DNA of 64,000 bases from Lachnospiraceae bacterium. GTDB lineage: Bacteria; Bacillota; Clostridia; Lachnospirales; Lachnospiraceae. Shown here piece after piece: positions 35,731 through 45,907 of the stretch. Positions within the stretch are counted from its first letter, which is position 1; each line of letters begins with the position of its first letter. The stretch is taken from the NCBI GenBank assembly GCA_017558145.1, contig JAFYWF010000069.1:17824-81823 (forward strand). Direction: 5' to 3'. Under the pieces are notes generated by a model, which was not told the DNA's origin, ran no database searches, and saw only the letters and a list, made by a program, of their open reading frames with translations. The position numbers and the translations under genes were made by a program.

Positions 35731-36279
35731 TTAAGCTTCATATCTTGGTAAAGAAACTTTTATAAATTCCTGCTCTAATGCCGGTAAAATCTTTTCAAAT
35801 ACGTCAGACGTTTTCATTTTTATACTGGAAGTGTTAATACATGGATGACATCCGAAAAAATCGTCCTCCAATACTTCTTCATCTACTAATAATTTCACCC
35901 TACGTTCTTTATCGTACATAAGACCTAACACAGTTACAGAACCGGGAGTCAAATTTAACAGCTGTTCCATGTCCTGTTCTCCTGCAAAAGAAAGTCTTGC
36001 ACTTCCTATTTGGGCAGATAAATCTTTGGTTTTAAATGGTTTATCACCCGGCATCAAAAGTAAGTAATAATTTGTTTTTTGACGATTACATAAAAATAAA
36101 TTTTTACATGTTTTTCCCCCTAACACTTTATCAATTTCTTCGCATACTTCCATGGTAAAAGCAGCTTCATGATCAATTCTGTCATATTCTACACCTAAAG
36201 AATCTAAAAAATCATAAGTTTCGATTTCCTTTGTCAATCTATTTGTTTCATCTAATGGTCTTCCTTTTACTAATTCCAT
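35731..36279 (-). CDS. Prolyl-tRNA deacylase ProXp-ala/YbaK family
   Basis: A 182-residue editing enzyme, normal for the PrdX/ProXp-ala branch. The core has YDRIDHEAAFTMEVCEEID, CKNLFLCNRQKTNYYLLLMPG (catalytic Lys region about 70-85) and LTPGSVTVLGLMYD; GCHPCINTSSIKM near the C-terminus is the usual substrate-loop region. It removes alanine wrongly attached to tRNA-Pro. This is a stand-alone protein, not fused to ProRS. Confidence 0.88.
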   Translation of the reverse strand: MELVKGRPLDETNRLTKEIETYDFLDSLGVEYDRIDHEAAFTMEVCEEIDKVLGGKTCKNLFLCNRQKTNYYLLLMPGDKPFKTKDLSAQIGSARLSFAGEQDMEQLLNLTPGSVTVLGLMYDKERRVKLLVDEEVLEDDFFGCHPCINTSSIKMKTSDVFEKILPALEQEFIKVSLPRYEA

Positions 36280-36476
36280 TTGTTTATTACTCCCTTTTTT
36301 ATCATTGTCGTTCCGTTCTTAACTATAGCTTTTCTGATTTGATTTATCAATGTTTTTTATTCATTACTACATGATAAAATTCTTTTCATTTTCTTAAGTT
36401 TTTCTTAATTTTTTATTAATTCTTTGATATAATGATTTGAAACCAAAATAAATATATTCATTTTACTTTTGAAGTA

Positions 36477-38060
36477 TTGTTTGCTAAATATTTTACTATT
36501 TTTTATTTATCTGATACCTGGAAAGACTTCATCTCAGATTTAAATAACAAGCTATTCCAATTGGTGATATTCCTTGCTGTTGCCATAGGACTCTATCTGT
36601 TATTATATAAAGGAATTCGATATCTCATGTGCAAATTCAAATCATTTACACTTGTAGATAGCTCGAAATCTGATAAAATAGTTCCTTATCTTCCTTTACT
36701 TTCATTTGTTGTTATTATAGCATGTCGTCTTCCTTGGCTTTTATATTCTTACCCTGGAATTTTGACACCTGACAGCATTAATCAATTTGAACAGGTACTG
36801 GGAATGGTTCCATTTAGCAATCATCATCCTTGGGTACATACTATGACAATATCCTTGTTTTATCGTATTGGATGTTTATTTTCTTCTACACAAAATAATG
36901 CCTTTGTTTTTTATACCATATTCCAAATTAGTTTTATGGCCTTTGCAGTATCCTACCTCGTATGGGTGATTTCTAAGTACACTAAAAATCTTCCTTTTTT
37001 ACTTGGACTAATTGGAATTTATGCATTTCTCCCCTATCATAGTGTTATGACATTATGTATATGGAAGAATGTTTTATTTTCCGGCAGTATGCTTTTATTT
37101 TGTTCCTCTCTTTATTATTTATTGAAAGAAACTTTTTCCCAAAAATCTATTCTTTCATTGGTTATTTATTTTATTTCAGGATTTTTCATGTGCTTGTATC
37201 GTTCTAATGGTTGGTATGCATTTGTACTTTCTCTTCCTTTTTTACTACTCGCTTTTCGTAAAAAATGGAAAATTATGATACCTTTACATTTAGCATTATT
37301 ATCTATTGTCCTTATTGTAAAAGGTCCTATCATGGATCACTATGAAGTTACGCAACCTGATTTTGTCGAATCTATTTCGATTCCACTTCAACAGATAGGT
37401 CGTGTCATTGCAACTGGTCAGGAGTTAACACCTGAACAAGAAGAATTACTAAATAAAGTTTTAAAAACAGAGCATGTAGCAGAACTTTATACCGAATATA
37501 TTTCAGATAACATGAAGGAATTGGTTCGTGCAAATGATCCCCAATATTTGGAAGAACACAAGTATGATTTCCTAAAACTTTGGATGGAATTAGATTCAAA
37601 ATATCCTAATATATATTTAGATGCTTACGTTGCACAAACTCACGGTTATTATTCTCCTTCTATCAGCTATTCCGTAGCAGAAGTAGACGGAATCATTAAT
37701 AACGACACCGGTCTTTACCGCGAATATCTAATTGGAGGAAAATTAATTGTAAAATTAAGAGAAATCCTTCTAAAGCTACAAGAAATGATTCCTTTATATG
37801 GTTCTCTTTGGAGCATGGGATCATTATTTTGGGGAACGCTACTATTCCTTGGTTTTACTTTAAGCAAACACAATTCCTTTTCATTAAAAAAAGAATTGAA
37901 TTATATAGATATTGCGATTGTATGGTTACCTAATCTTGCTGTCATTGCAACCTTACTAATTGCAACTCCCGTAGCTATTGAATTTCGATATGCTTATAAC
38001 TTAGCATACTGTTTACCACTATATTATTCTATTATGATGATAACAAAAGAAAATAATTAA
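36477..38060 (+). CDS. DUF6020-like polytopic membrane protein
   Basis: About 527 residues with around 11 membrane segments. It opens at a TTG (36477) that has no clear ribosome binding site. The in-frame stop upstream is at 36438, and no ATG or GTG lies between, so the true start is uncertain. The extracytoplasmic motif PGILTPDSINQFEQVLG, followed by NHHPWVHT (about 98-124), is typical of a family of large Firmicutes membrane proteins resembling GT-C-fold glycosyltransferases. A soluble domain lies at about 300-420. Function unknown; a cell-surface polymer role is possible. Confidence 0.7.
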   Translation: MFAKYFTIFYLSDTWKDFISDLNNKLFQLVIFLAVAIGLYLLLYKGIRYLMCKFKSFTLVDSSKSDKIVPYLPLLSFVVIIACRLPWLLYSYPGILTPDSINQFEQVLGMVPFSNHHPWVHTMTISLFYRIGCLFSSTQNNAFVFYTIFQISFMAFAVSYLVWVISKYTKNLPFLLGLIGIYAFLPYHSVMTLCIWKNVLFSGSMLLFCSSLYYLLKETFSQKSILSLVIYFISGFFMCLYRSNGWYAFVLSLPFLLLAFRKKWKIMIPLHLALLSIVLIVKGPIMDHYEVTQPDFVESISIPLQQIGRVIATGQELTPEQEELLNKVLKTEHVAELYTEYISDNMKELVRANDPQYLEEHKYDFLKLWMELDSKYPNIYLDAYVAQTHGYYSPSISYSVAEVDGIINNDTGLYREYLIGGKLIVKLREILLKLQEMIPLYGSLWSMGSLFWGTLLFLGFTLSKHNSFSLKKELNYIDIAIVWLPNLAVIATLLIATPVAIEFRYAYNLAYCLPLYYSIMMITKENN

Positions 38061-38079
38061 AGAACTGTCTGCTGCTAAG

Positions 38080-38146
38080 AAAGGTCTGCTACTAAACAAC
38101 TGTTTTGAACCTCGTTCATTTACTGTTTGTTTTGTAACAGACCTTT
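38080..38146 (+). terminator. Long hairpin between convergent genes
   Basis: AAAGGTCTG (38080-38088) pairs with CAGACCTTT (38138-38146), followed by TATT. The pairing continues imperfectly inward, and a GAAC/GTTC mini-hairpin (38107-38117) sits at the tip. Confidence 0.65.
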
Positions 38147-38219
38147 TATTATACTTGTATATCACGTCATTTTATGACAATTAGCTTACGTTGATCTCTC
38201 AAATAGAATAGCTCGTAGT

Positions 38220-41200
38220 TTATGCATCCGCTTTCATTTTTTTCTGTTTTTTTAGGGTCTTTTTTTCAGGATGAAATATATCATAGATGCAAGGAATTAC
38301 CACTAAAGTTAATAACGTACCATAAGTAAGTCCTCCTATGGTAACCAATGCCATTGGTTTCGATAAATCCGCTCCCATACCTGTTGAAAATACCATCGCA
38401 AACAATCCAAAAATGGTTGTTAATGCAGTCATTAATACAGGACGAAGTCTTGTTCTTCCTGCTTCTATTATAGCATCTCTCTTTTTCATTCCCTGTTCTC
38501 TTAACTGATTAATATAATCAACCAACACAATACCATTATTAACAATAATGCCGGCTAACATAATAAATCCGATAACCGCTATTACGCTTAATTCGCTTCC
38601 TGCAATAAATAAAGCTAAGAAACCGCCTGTAAAAGCTAAGGGTAATGTAAACATGATAATGAATGGCGATAATAAGGATTGGAACTGTGCCACCATGATT
38701 AAATACATGAAAGCTACTGCTAATAATAACATTAGCATTAACTGTTCCATAGCCTCTATAATCATTTCATTTTCACCACTAAAGTGTAGACTATAGCCAC
38801 TTGGAAGATGATAATCCTTCAGAGCATTTTCTACTTCAGTAGAAACAATCCCTACATTATAGCCATCTGCAATCGCTGCAGACACGGAAATATATCTGGT
38901 TTGTTCTGAACGATTAATAGATTTTAAACTTTCTTTTACTTCAAATTCTGCCACTTCGTCCAATGCTATTCTAACTTTTTTTCCTTCTTTATCAGTAGCA
39001 TCTAATTTGATGTTTTTCAAATCTTCACGAGTCATAGAACTATCTTTTTCATTGATAACATAAACATCAAACTCTTTGATTGCTGTCGTTAAGGTTGTAG
39101 CACTGGTAGGCGCTGCCAATCTGGTATACAACTGATTAAAAATTTGTCCCACTGTTAAGCCATAATCCATGGCTTTCTGTCGATCTACTAATACTCTGAT
39201 TTCACCTGTAGACTCTTCCATACCATCTGATACATCTGCAGTACCTTCTACCGAAGCCACGATTTCTGCTACTTCTGAAGCAATTTCCTGTAAAGTATCT
39301 AATTCTCGTCCACGTACATCAACACTAATACCGGAACCGGAAAGTGCTGTCATATCCATGGCTGCTGTTTGTATATCTATTTCTACATTTTCTAAATCTG
39401 CCATCATGGCTTCAATATCTCTGGCTAATTCTTGGTTTGTTTTTTCTTTCTTTTCCTTTGTTGTAACATAAATAACGGTAGAGTTCGTTGCTTCACTTCC
39501 GCCAGTCAAGCTTAAACTGCCTGTTCCAAGCATAGCTCCAATATTTTCAATATCTTCAATAGTGCCAAGTCTTTCTACAATTTCATCAGTTACTTCAGCG
39601 GTATCTGCTAGAGGAGTATCCTGTGGTAAAGTAATCGTCATACTTAACTGATTACTATCCATTTCAGGCATAAAAGCAGTACCTTTTGAAATAGACAACA
39701 ATGCACTTATTACCAAAAGAACTACAATGGCAACTAAAATTAACGCTTTCATATTCAAGCACTTATCTAATACTTTGCTATACCACTTACCTAACTTGTC
39801 TGTGAAGCCTTCTTGTGATGCATCTTTTGTAGTTGTTAAGACTTTGGAAGCCATAGCCGGTACCACTGTTAAAGCAATTACCAAACTGGCTACCAAAGAA
39901 TATCCAATAGTTAATCCCATATCTACAAACAACTGTCTTGTAATACCTTCTGTAAATACAATTGGTAAAAACACACATACCGTTGTTAAGGTAGATGCTG
40001 CAATCGCTCCTGCGACTTCTTTACTTCCTTCAACAGCAGCATCCTTCATAGAATAACCCAAATTACGAAGTCGATAAATATTTTCAATAACTACAATAGA
40101 GTTATCTACTAACATGCCGATTCCCAATGCTAAACCGGAAAGTGAAATTACGTTCAAAGTTACACCACTAAAGTACATACATACGATAGCTGTGACCAAA
40201 CTGATTGGAATAGAAACTGCAATAATAATGGTTGGCTTCCAGTCTTTCAGGAATGCAATCAAAATAATAATTGCAAGTCCAAAACCTACGATAATATTGC
40301 TGAAAATAGAATCCATAACCATATCAATATAGATTCCCTGGTCCATAAGATTTACTAACTTAAGGTTAGGATTTTCTTCCATCATTTGCACAAATTTATC
40401 ATTAATCTTATCAGAAACATCTCCAGTGGAATATCCCGTCTGTTTCTGCATCGAAATCATAACACCTGTGCTACCGTCTACATTAGTATAGATATCTGCA
40501 CTATTATCTGTCATAAAAACATCTGCCACATCACCTAATGTAATAACCTCAATGCCATCCATGTTAAGATTAATAAGAGGCATCGCAATTAATTCTTCTG
40601 TTGTGGCTGGTTTTTCACCTACACGAATTAGGTAATCAACGCCTTCTTCTGTTACATATCCCCCCGGCATAGAAAAGTTCTGTGCTGTTAGAAGCGCTTT
40701 TACAGTGTCTACCGTTAGAACACCTTCCATATCTGCAGAAAGGTAGGCATCCTGTCTAGCTTCTTCCAACTGCTCAAATCCATCCTTAATCTGTTTCTCG
40801 GCGTCCTTTAACTGTTCTTCTGCATCACGTAACTGATCTTTAGCAGATTCGATTTGATCGAAACCAGCTTCAATCTGCTCTTCACCGGATTCAATCTGCG
40901 CTTCCGCTGCCGTTAGTTGAGTTTCTCCATAAAATAATTGCGCACTGGCATTGCTGATTTCAATTGCTGCCTTCATTTCTCCAATAGCCAATTCGGCAAG
41001 AGCAGCATCGATTTCAGCTTCCCCTTTTTCCAGCTTTTCCATTCCTTCTTGAAGAGGTGTCAGCTGAGCATAAACTTCCGCATAAGCATCCGTACCATAA
41101 TCAACTCCCTGCATACTCCCAATCACACCAGCTATGATTGGTTTCACAACTACAATTGGTGTATCATCCGTTAATCCTAATTCATCCGGTAGTTGCTTTA

Positions 41201-42269
41201 TTACTTCTTTTTCCTCTTTCGTTGTTGTTTCCAAAGCTAAAAAAGCTGCCAACGTCGGATTACTATCTGAATCCATACCATTTAGTTTATTATATATATC
41301 CACCAAAACTCTCTTCATATCCATCTGCTGCAACTTCGTTTGATGAGGAAGCATCATAGTTGTAAGAGCAGATTTTTGGTTCGTAATCTGATTTTTATGT
41401 CCTGTCAGTGTTTTCTGCATCTCTGCCATTTGGTCGGCAGCTATATTTTTTTGTTTATCTAACTCTTCCTTTCCACTGGCCAATTCATTTTTCTTTTCTG
41501 CAATCTCAGCCTTACCATCAGCTAAATCCTTTTTCTTTTCTTCCAAATCAGCAAGATTTTCATCAATCTCTTTCCAACCGTCAGCAAGCTCTGCTTTTCC
41601 ATCCGCCAGTTCCTTCTGGCCATCTAGTAATTCTTTCTCAGCATCCGCCATTTCAGAATCAATAGCACCAAAGATTTCTTCATTTAAAGCAGCTATTTTA
41701 TCTTCACGAATAAGAACATGTACACTTTCTTCTAACAAACCACTGGCAGAAGCACTTGCAACACCCTCAATACTTTCTAATTCCGGTATCAAATAATTGG
41801 TGGTATGCTCACTAATTTCAGCAGCTGTCATTCCTTCCACACCAACTGCCGCTACCATAACCGGTAACATATCCGGATTTAATTTCATAATAATCGGATT
41901 ACCAATAGAGTCATCCCAATAGGACTTAATTTGATCTAAACTCTCTCTAATTTCTAAGGATGCTGAATCCATATTGGCAGCCTGTTCGAATTCCATAATG
42001 ACCATAGAGTAATTTTCATTGGAAGTAGAACTGATACTTTTAATATTACTAATGGTTGCCATAGATGATTCTACCGGCTTAGTTACTACCATCTCTACAG
42101 TTTCCGGACTTGCTCCGGGATATGTTGTCATAACAATGATATAGGGTAAACTGATACTAGGTAACAAGTCTGTGGTCATTTTCATTAGAGATACTACCCC
42201 TAATATAATCGCCATAATAACCGCAACCAATACTGTATATGGTTTCTTAACACTTCCTTTTGATAACAT
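38220..42269 (-). CDS. RND-family permease with coiled-coil hairpin insert
   Basis: A 1349-residue RND transporter; usual members have about 1030. The twelve-helix plan is intact: membrane helix 1 (about 10-29), a block of five at about 660-800, helix 7 (about 860-880) and a final block of five near 1180-1330. Proton-relay-type motifs are present (GLALGIGMLVDNSIVVIENI). The porter segment RDKIAAL (about 189-195 in context IREDKIAALN) is interrupted and resumes at LTVDTVKALLTAQNFSMPGG (about 518 on). In between are about 310 extra residues of two long heptad-rich helices around a small globular tip. The position matches the start of the AcrB docking subdomain. No adaptor or outer-membrane gene is adjacent, as expected in a Gram-positive. 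Substrate unknown. Confidence 0.87.
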   Translation of the reverse strand: MLSKGSVKKPYTVLVAVIMAIILGVVSLMKMTTDLLPSISLPYIIVMTTYPGASPETVEMVVTKPVESSMATISNIKSISSTSNENYSMVIMEFEQAANMDSASLEIRESLDQIKSYWDDSIGNPIIMKLNPDMLPVMVAAVGVEGMTAAEISEHTTNYLIPELESIEGVASASASGLLEESVHVLIREDKIAALNEEIFGAIDSEMADAEKELLDGQKELADGKAELADGWKEIDENLADLEEKKKDLADGKAEIAEKKNELASGKEELDKQKNIAADQMAEMQKTLTGHKNQITNQKSALTTMMLPHQTKLQQMDMKRVLVDIYNKLNGMDSDSNPTLAAFLALETTTKEEKEVIKQLPDELGLTDDTPIVVVKPIIAGVIGSMQGVDYGTDAYAEVYAQLTPLQEGMEKLEKGEAEIDAALAELAIGEMKAAIEISNASAQLFYGETQLTAAEAQIESGEEQIEAGFDQIESAKDQLRDAEEQLKDAEKQIKDGFEQLEEARQDAYLSADMEGVLTVDTVKALLTAQNFSMPGGYVTEEGVDYLIRVGEKPATTEELIAMPLINLNMDGIEVITLGDVADVFMTDNSADIYTNVDGSTGVMISMQKQTGYSTGDVSDKINDKFVQMMEENPNLKLVNLMDQGIYIDMVMDSIFSNIIVGFGLAIIILIAFLKDWKPTIIIAVSIPISLVTAIVCMYFSGVTLNVISLSGLALGIGMLVDNSIVVIENIYRLRNLGYSMKDAAVEGSKEVAGAIAASTLTTVCVFLPIVFTEGITRQLFVDMGLTIGYSLVASLVIALTVVPAMASKVLTTTKDASQEGFTDKLGKWYSKVLDKCLNMKALILVAIVVLLVISALLSISKGTAFMPEMDSNQLSMTITLPQDTPLADTAEVTDEIVERLGTIEDIENIGAMLGTGSLSLTGGSEATNSTVIYVTTKEKKEKTNQELARDIEAMMADLENVEIDIQTAAMDMTALSGSGISVDVRGRELDTLQEIASEVAEIVASVEGTADVSDGMEESTGEIRVLVDRQKAMDYGLTVGQIFNQLYTRLAAPTSATTLTTAIKEFDVYVINEKDSSMTREDLKNIKLDATDKEGKKVRIALDEVAEFEVKESLKSINRSEQTRYISVSAAIADGYNVGIVSTEVENALKDYHLPSGYSLHFSGENEMIIEAMEQLMLMLLLAVAFMYLIMVAQFQSLLSPFIIMFTLPLAFTGGFLALFIAGSELSVIAVIGFIMLAGIIVNNGIVLVDYINQLREQGMKKRDAIIEAGRTRLRPVLMTALTTIFGLFAMVFSTGMGADLSKPMALVTIGGLTYGTLLTLVVIPCIYDIFHPEKKTLKKQKKMKADA

Positions 42270-42412
42270 ATTTCCTCCTAAGTACGCGTATAACTATTTT
42301 TATATAAAAACTAATTCAATGTCTATTTTTACTCACATTTATTGATTATATTACATCTATTTTTCGTGTCAATTATCCAATTATTAAAATACTATAAAAA
42401 ATACGATATCTA

Positions 42413-42452
42413 AAAAAAAACTTCCTAAAGCAATTCGCTCTAAGAAGTTTTC
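42413..42452 (-). terminator. Terminator of the sigH transcript
   Basis: On the minus strand AACTTCTTAGAGC pairs with GCTTTAGGAAGTT and is followed by a run of T. It lies directly after the sigH stop at 42466. Confidence 0.8.
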
Positions 42453-42465
42453 TATTAAATCCTAT

Positions 42466-43086
42466 TCATTTTAACAACTTTTTTATTTTCGTCTTCATCC
42501 TTTGCAAAGCATTATCTGTAGATTTCTCATCTCGCCCTAACACCTTTGCAATTTCCGTATAATTCATTCCTGTCAAATGAAGTTCAAATACCTGTTTCTC
42601 AAGTTGACTTAATTCTTTCAAAATTGCATTTTCAATCAATTCTGCATTTTCTTGTTCTATCACCATTTCCTCTGGATTTCTTTCTTTCTCTGAAGGTAAC
42701 GTATGAATAAGAGAATATTCTTCCTTCCCTTCTTCCGAATTTATAATTCCTCCATAAAAAGAAATATAAGTATTTAAAGGCAAATGTTTTTTTCGATTGG
42801 ATGCCTGCACTGCTGTATACATTTGACGAGACACACACAAATCTGCAAAGGTATAAAAATTAACATCTCTTCCCATATCATAGTCACGAAGAGCTTTATA
42901 CAGACCTATCATTCCTTCTTGAATTAAATCATCTCTATCAGCACCTAAAATATACATAGAACTGGCCTTTTTTCGTACCAAATTTTTATACTTATTCATT
43001 AAGAAACTGGCCGCATCTTCTTCTCCATCACGATACATAAGTACTAATTCTTCATCACTAGCCAACTTGAATTTTTCTTCATTCAC
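42466..43086 (-). CDS. sigH: RNA polymerase sporulation sigma factor SigH
   Basis: A 206-residue sigma-70 factor of SigH length. Region 2 shows EELVLMYRDGEEDAASFLMNKYKNLV and DLIQEGMIGLYKALRDYD (core binding and -10 recognition). Region 4 shows LSQLEKQVFELHLTGMNYTEIAKVLGRDEKSTDNALQRMKTKI with its helix-turn-helix. SigH starts the transition to sporulation, including spo0A and early genes. It closes the conserved cysS-mrnC-rlmB-sigH block known from Bacillus; yacP, normally between rlmB and sigH, is missing here. Confidence 0.93.
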   Translation of the reverse strand: MNEEKFKLASDEELVLMYRDGEEDAASFLMNKYKNLVRKKASSMYILGADRDDLIQEGMIGLYKALRDYDMGRDVNFYTFADLCVSRQMYTAVQASNRKKHLPLNTYISFYGGIINSEEGKEEYSLIHTLPSEKERNPEEMVIEQENAELIENAILKELSQLEKQVFELHLTGMNYTEIAKVLGRDEKSTDNALQRMKTKIKKLLK

Positions 43087-43148
43087 AATAATTACCTTTG
43101 TTCCTTTTTTTTAGAGCATTTCCAGTCATTGAAAATGCTTCGTTTAGA

Positions 43149-43889
43149 TTACTGAAGTCTTTGTCTTACAATTTCATAGGCTAATACTCCTGCTGCTACA
43201 GACGCATTCAGCGAATCAATGTCACCTTTCATTGGGATAGATGCAATAAAATCACATTTTTCACGAACTAAACGGCTTACACCATCACCTTCATTTCCGA
43301 TAACAAGTCCCATAGGTCCTTTTAAATCCAACTGGTACATACTGGTTCCTCCCATATCAGCACAAACAAACCACATACCCTCTTTTTTCAATTCTTCAAT
43401 CGTTTTACTTAAATTGGTAACCTTTGCTACCGGCGTATAATTAAGTGCTCCTGCCGATGTTCTTGCTACGGTAGCTGTAAGACCTACAGCTCTGTTTTTT
43501 GGAATGATCACGCCGTGAGCTCCAGCAAGATTTGCCGTACGGATAATTGCTCCTAAATTATGTGGATCTTCGATATTATCTAATAGGAAAATAAAAGGTG
43601 CTTCCCCTTTTTCTCTTGCTTTCTGTAAAATATCTTCTACTTCTGCATAATCATAGGCTGCAATGACCGCAATCACCCCTTGATGTTTGCCCGTTTGGCT
43701 CATCTGATCCAAACGTTCTTTGGTTACATATTTTACCATGGTATCATGCTTCTTTGCTTCTCTTTTAATGGTCATGACAGGTCCATCCTGACATCCATCT
43801 AAAATATATAACTTATCTACTGTCTTTCCGGAACGAAATGCTTCAATAACAGCATTTCTTCCCTCTATATTCATTTCCTGATATGCCAT
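43149..43889 (-). CDS. rlmB: 23S rRNA (guanosine-2'-O)-methyltransferase RlmB
   Basis: A 246-residue SPOUT methyltransferase. An N-terminal substrate-binding domain (about 1-75, starting EGRNAVIEAFRSGK) is followed by the three SPOUT motifs: EDPHNLGAIIRTANLAGAHGVIIP, LVIGNEGDGVSR and IPMKGDIDSLNASVAAGVLAYE (knot and SAM site). It methylates 2'-O of a 23S rRNA guanosine (G2251 in E. coli). The neighbouring order mrnC-rlmB-sigH is typical. Confidence 0.93.
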   Translation of the reverse strand: MAYQEMNIEGRNAVIEAFRSGKTVDKLYILDGCQDGPVMTIKREAKKHDTMVKYVTKERLDQMSQTGKHQGVIAVIAAYDYAEVEDILQKAREKGEAPFIFLLDNIEDPHNLGAIIRTANLAGAHGVIIPKNRAVGLTATVARTSAGALNYTPVAKVTNLSKTIEELKKEGMWFVCADMGGTSMYQLDLKGPMGLVIGNEGDGVSRLVREKCDFIASIPMKGDIDSLNASVAAGVLAYEIVRQRLQ

Positions 43890-43994
43890 GCTTTTCTCCT
43901 AGTCTATCTCTTCCTTTACCAAACTAAAACTTACTATCTTCCCTAGTGTGTTTCATTATCATAGAACTTTCGTTTTTTCTTATCTATTTGTCGC

Positions 43995-44435
43995 CTATAC
44001 TGTTATTTTTAACTTTTCCAAACCTTCTTTTACCAAATATAAAATTCTATCTTCCTGATTTAACAAAAACAAATATCCAATCAAAGCTTCCAAAGCAGTT
44101 GCCTTTCGATAATCTCCAATGGATGCATTTTTAGCACTTGTTCCTGATTTGGCATTACGTCCTCTTTTATAAACAGCCTGCTCGTCCTCATTTAAAAGTT
44201 CCTGAATGACTTCTCCTAATTCCGCCTGGGTTTTTGCTTTTACAATAGCGCTTTTCATTTTATGCAAATCGTGGGGAGAACGATTTGCTCTCTCCACGAT
44301 GACTGTACGGATAATCAAATCAAAAACACAATCTCCCACAAATGCTAATGTCAAAGGAGAATAGGTTCTGATATCCTTTTCTTCACAGGAAAATTCCTGT
44401 TTCATCTTTTCTAAAAAGCTTAAGCTCTTTTCCAT
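43995..44435 (-). CDS. mrnC: Mini-ribonuclease III
   Basis: A 146-residue RNase III catalytic domain without a double-stranded RNA-binding domain, as in Mini-III. TLAFVGDCVFDLIIRT (about 27-42) holds a catalytic Asp and KATALEALIGYLFLL (about 112-126) the second acidic cluster. It trims the ends of 23S rRNA precursors. Its start overlaps the end of cysS by 16 bases, so translation is coupled. Confidence 0.92.
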   Translation of the reverse strand: MEKSLSFLEKMKQEFSCEEKDIRTYSPLTLAFVGDCVFDLIIRTVIVERANRSPHDLHKMKSAIVKAKTQAELGEVIQELLNEDEQAVYKRGRNAKSGTSAKNASIGDYRKATALEALIGYLFLLNQEDRILYLVKEGLEKLKITV

Positions 44436-45826
44436 TTTACACCCTCACGTGTATCTTCTAACACAATGCCTTGTTCTAACAACTGATTTCTGATTTCGTC
44501 TGCTCTGGCAAAATTCTTAGCCTTTCTTGCATCCTGTCTTTCTTGAATCAACTGTTCGATTTCTTCATCTAAAATTTCTGCTTTCTTTTCTAAAATCAAA
44601 CCACAAATTTCAGCCATAGTATTAAGCTGTGTATATAAAGCATCTACATATGCTTTGCTGCTTTCTGCATTAGCATTGGTATTGGCAAATTTTACAAGTT
44701 CAAAAATAGCGGAAATAGCATCTGCTGTATTGAAGTCATCTTCCATTGCTTCTTCGTATTTTGCCATAAATGTTTTAGCTTCATCTAAAGATACAACTTC
44801 ACCTTCTGTTAATTCTCCTGTGGCTTTACTCTGTAAATCTCTTAATTTTTCAGCAGCGGTTACGATTCTTTCCAAACCATTTTTCGCTGCTTCCATTAAA
44901 TCTGCAGAGAAGTTCAATGGACTTCTATAATGAGCAGAAAGCATGAAGAAACGAAGTACCTGTAAATCGTATTTTTCACTAATATCACGAACCGTAAAGA
45001 AGTTGCCTGCAGATTTGGACATTTTCTTATTATCAATATTTAAGAATGCGTTATGCATCCAATATCTTGCAAATGTTTTTCCATTGGCTGCTTCAGATTG
45101 TGCAATTTCATTTTCATGATGTGGGAATACTAAATCTTCTCCACCTGCATGAATATCAATTTCATCGCCTAAATATTTTTTACTCATAACACTACATTCA
45201 ATGTGCCATCCCGGACGACCATCACACCATGGAGATTCCCATGCCGGTTCCCCTTCTTTTCTTGGTTTCCAAAGTACGAAATCCAATGGATCTTCCTTCT
45301 GATCTTCTCCGGACACTAAGAGAGAACGGTTTCCTCCCTGTAAATCATCCAAGTTTTTATGAGAAAGCTTACCATATTCTTTAAAACTTCTGGTTCTGAA
45401 ATAAACAGTACCATCTGCTGCCGCGTATGCATGACCTTTTTCAATCAAAGTTCCAATCATATCCAACATTCCACAAATTTCATTAGTTGCTAATGGATGT
45501 GTTGTTGCAGGTTTTACATTTAAAGCTTCCATATCTTTTTTACATTCTGCAATGTAACGTTCTGAAATTACGGAAGAATCTACCCCTTCTTCAATGGCCT
45601 TTTTGATAATCTTATCATCTACATCTGTAAAATTAGACACATAGTTTACTTCTAATCCTTTGTATTCCATATAACGTCTTACAGTATCAAATACAATCAT
45701 AGGACGGGCATTTCCGATATGGATTAAGTTATATACGGTAGGTCCGCATACATACATTTTTACTTTTCCTTCTTCTAATGGAATAAATTCCTCTTTGGAT
45801 TTTGATAATGTGTTGTATATTTTCAT
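44420..45826 (-). CDS. cysS: Cysteinyl-tRNA synthetase
   Basis: The ATG at 45826 follows AGAGGAA; the frame extends to 45847 without a better start. The 468-residue class I synthetase has the HIGN signature (in YNLIHIGNARP), KMSKSAGNF as KMSKS loop, and zinc ligands in MYVCGPT (Cys), SPWCDGRPGWHIECS (Cys/His) and DLVFPHHENE. It charges tRNA-Cys. It lies 81 bases downstream of cysE and is controlled with it by the upstream T-box leader. Confidence 0.95.
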   Translation of the reverse strand: MKIYNTLSKSKEEFIPLEEGKVKMYVCGPTVYNLIHIGNARPMIVFDTVRRYMEYKGLEVNYVSNFTDVDDKIIKKAIEEGVDSSVISERYIAECKKDMEALNVKPATTHPLATNEICGMLDMIGTLIEKGHAYAAADGTVYFRTRSFKEYGKLSHKNLDDLQGGNRSLLVSGEDQKEDPLDFVLWKPRKEGEPAWESPWCDGRPGWHIECSVMSKKYLGDEIDIHAGGEDLVFPHHENEIAQSEAANGKTFARYWMHNAFLNIDNKKMSKSAGNFFTVRDISEKYDLQVLRFFMLSAHYRSPLNFSADLMEAAKNGLERIVTAAEKLRDLQSKATGELTEGEVVSLDEAKTFMAKYEEAMEDDFNTADAISAIFELVKFANTNANAESSKAYVDALYTQLNTMAEICGLILEKKAEILDEEIEQLIQERQDARKAKNFARADEIRNQLLEQGIVLEDTREGVKWKRA

Positions 45827-45907
45827 ATCTTTCCTCTTTCTCCGCATAGCGGTTGCTTTTCTATTTCGTTTTTTACTTATGCTTACATTGGGTTGTAACT
45901 GTTATTC

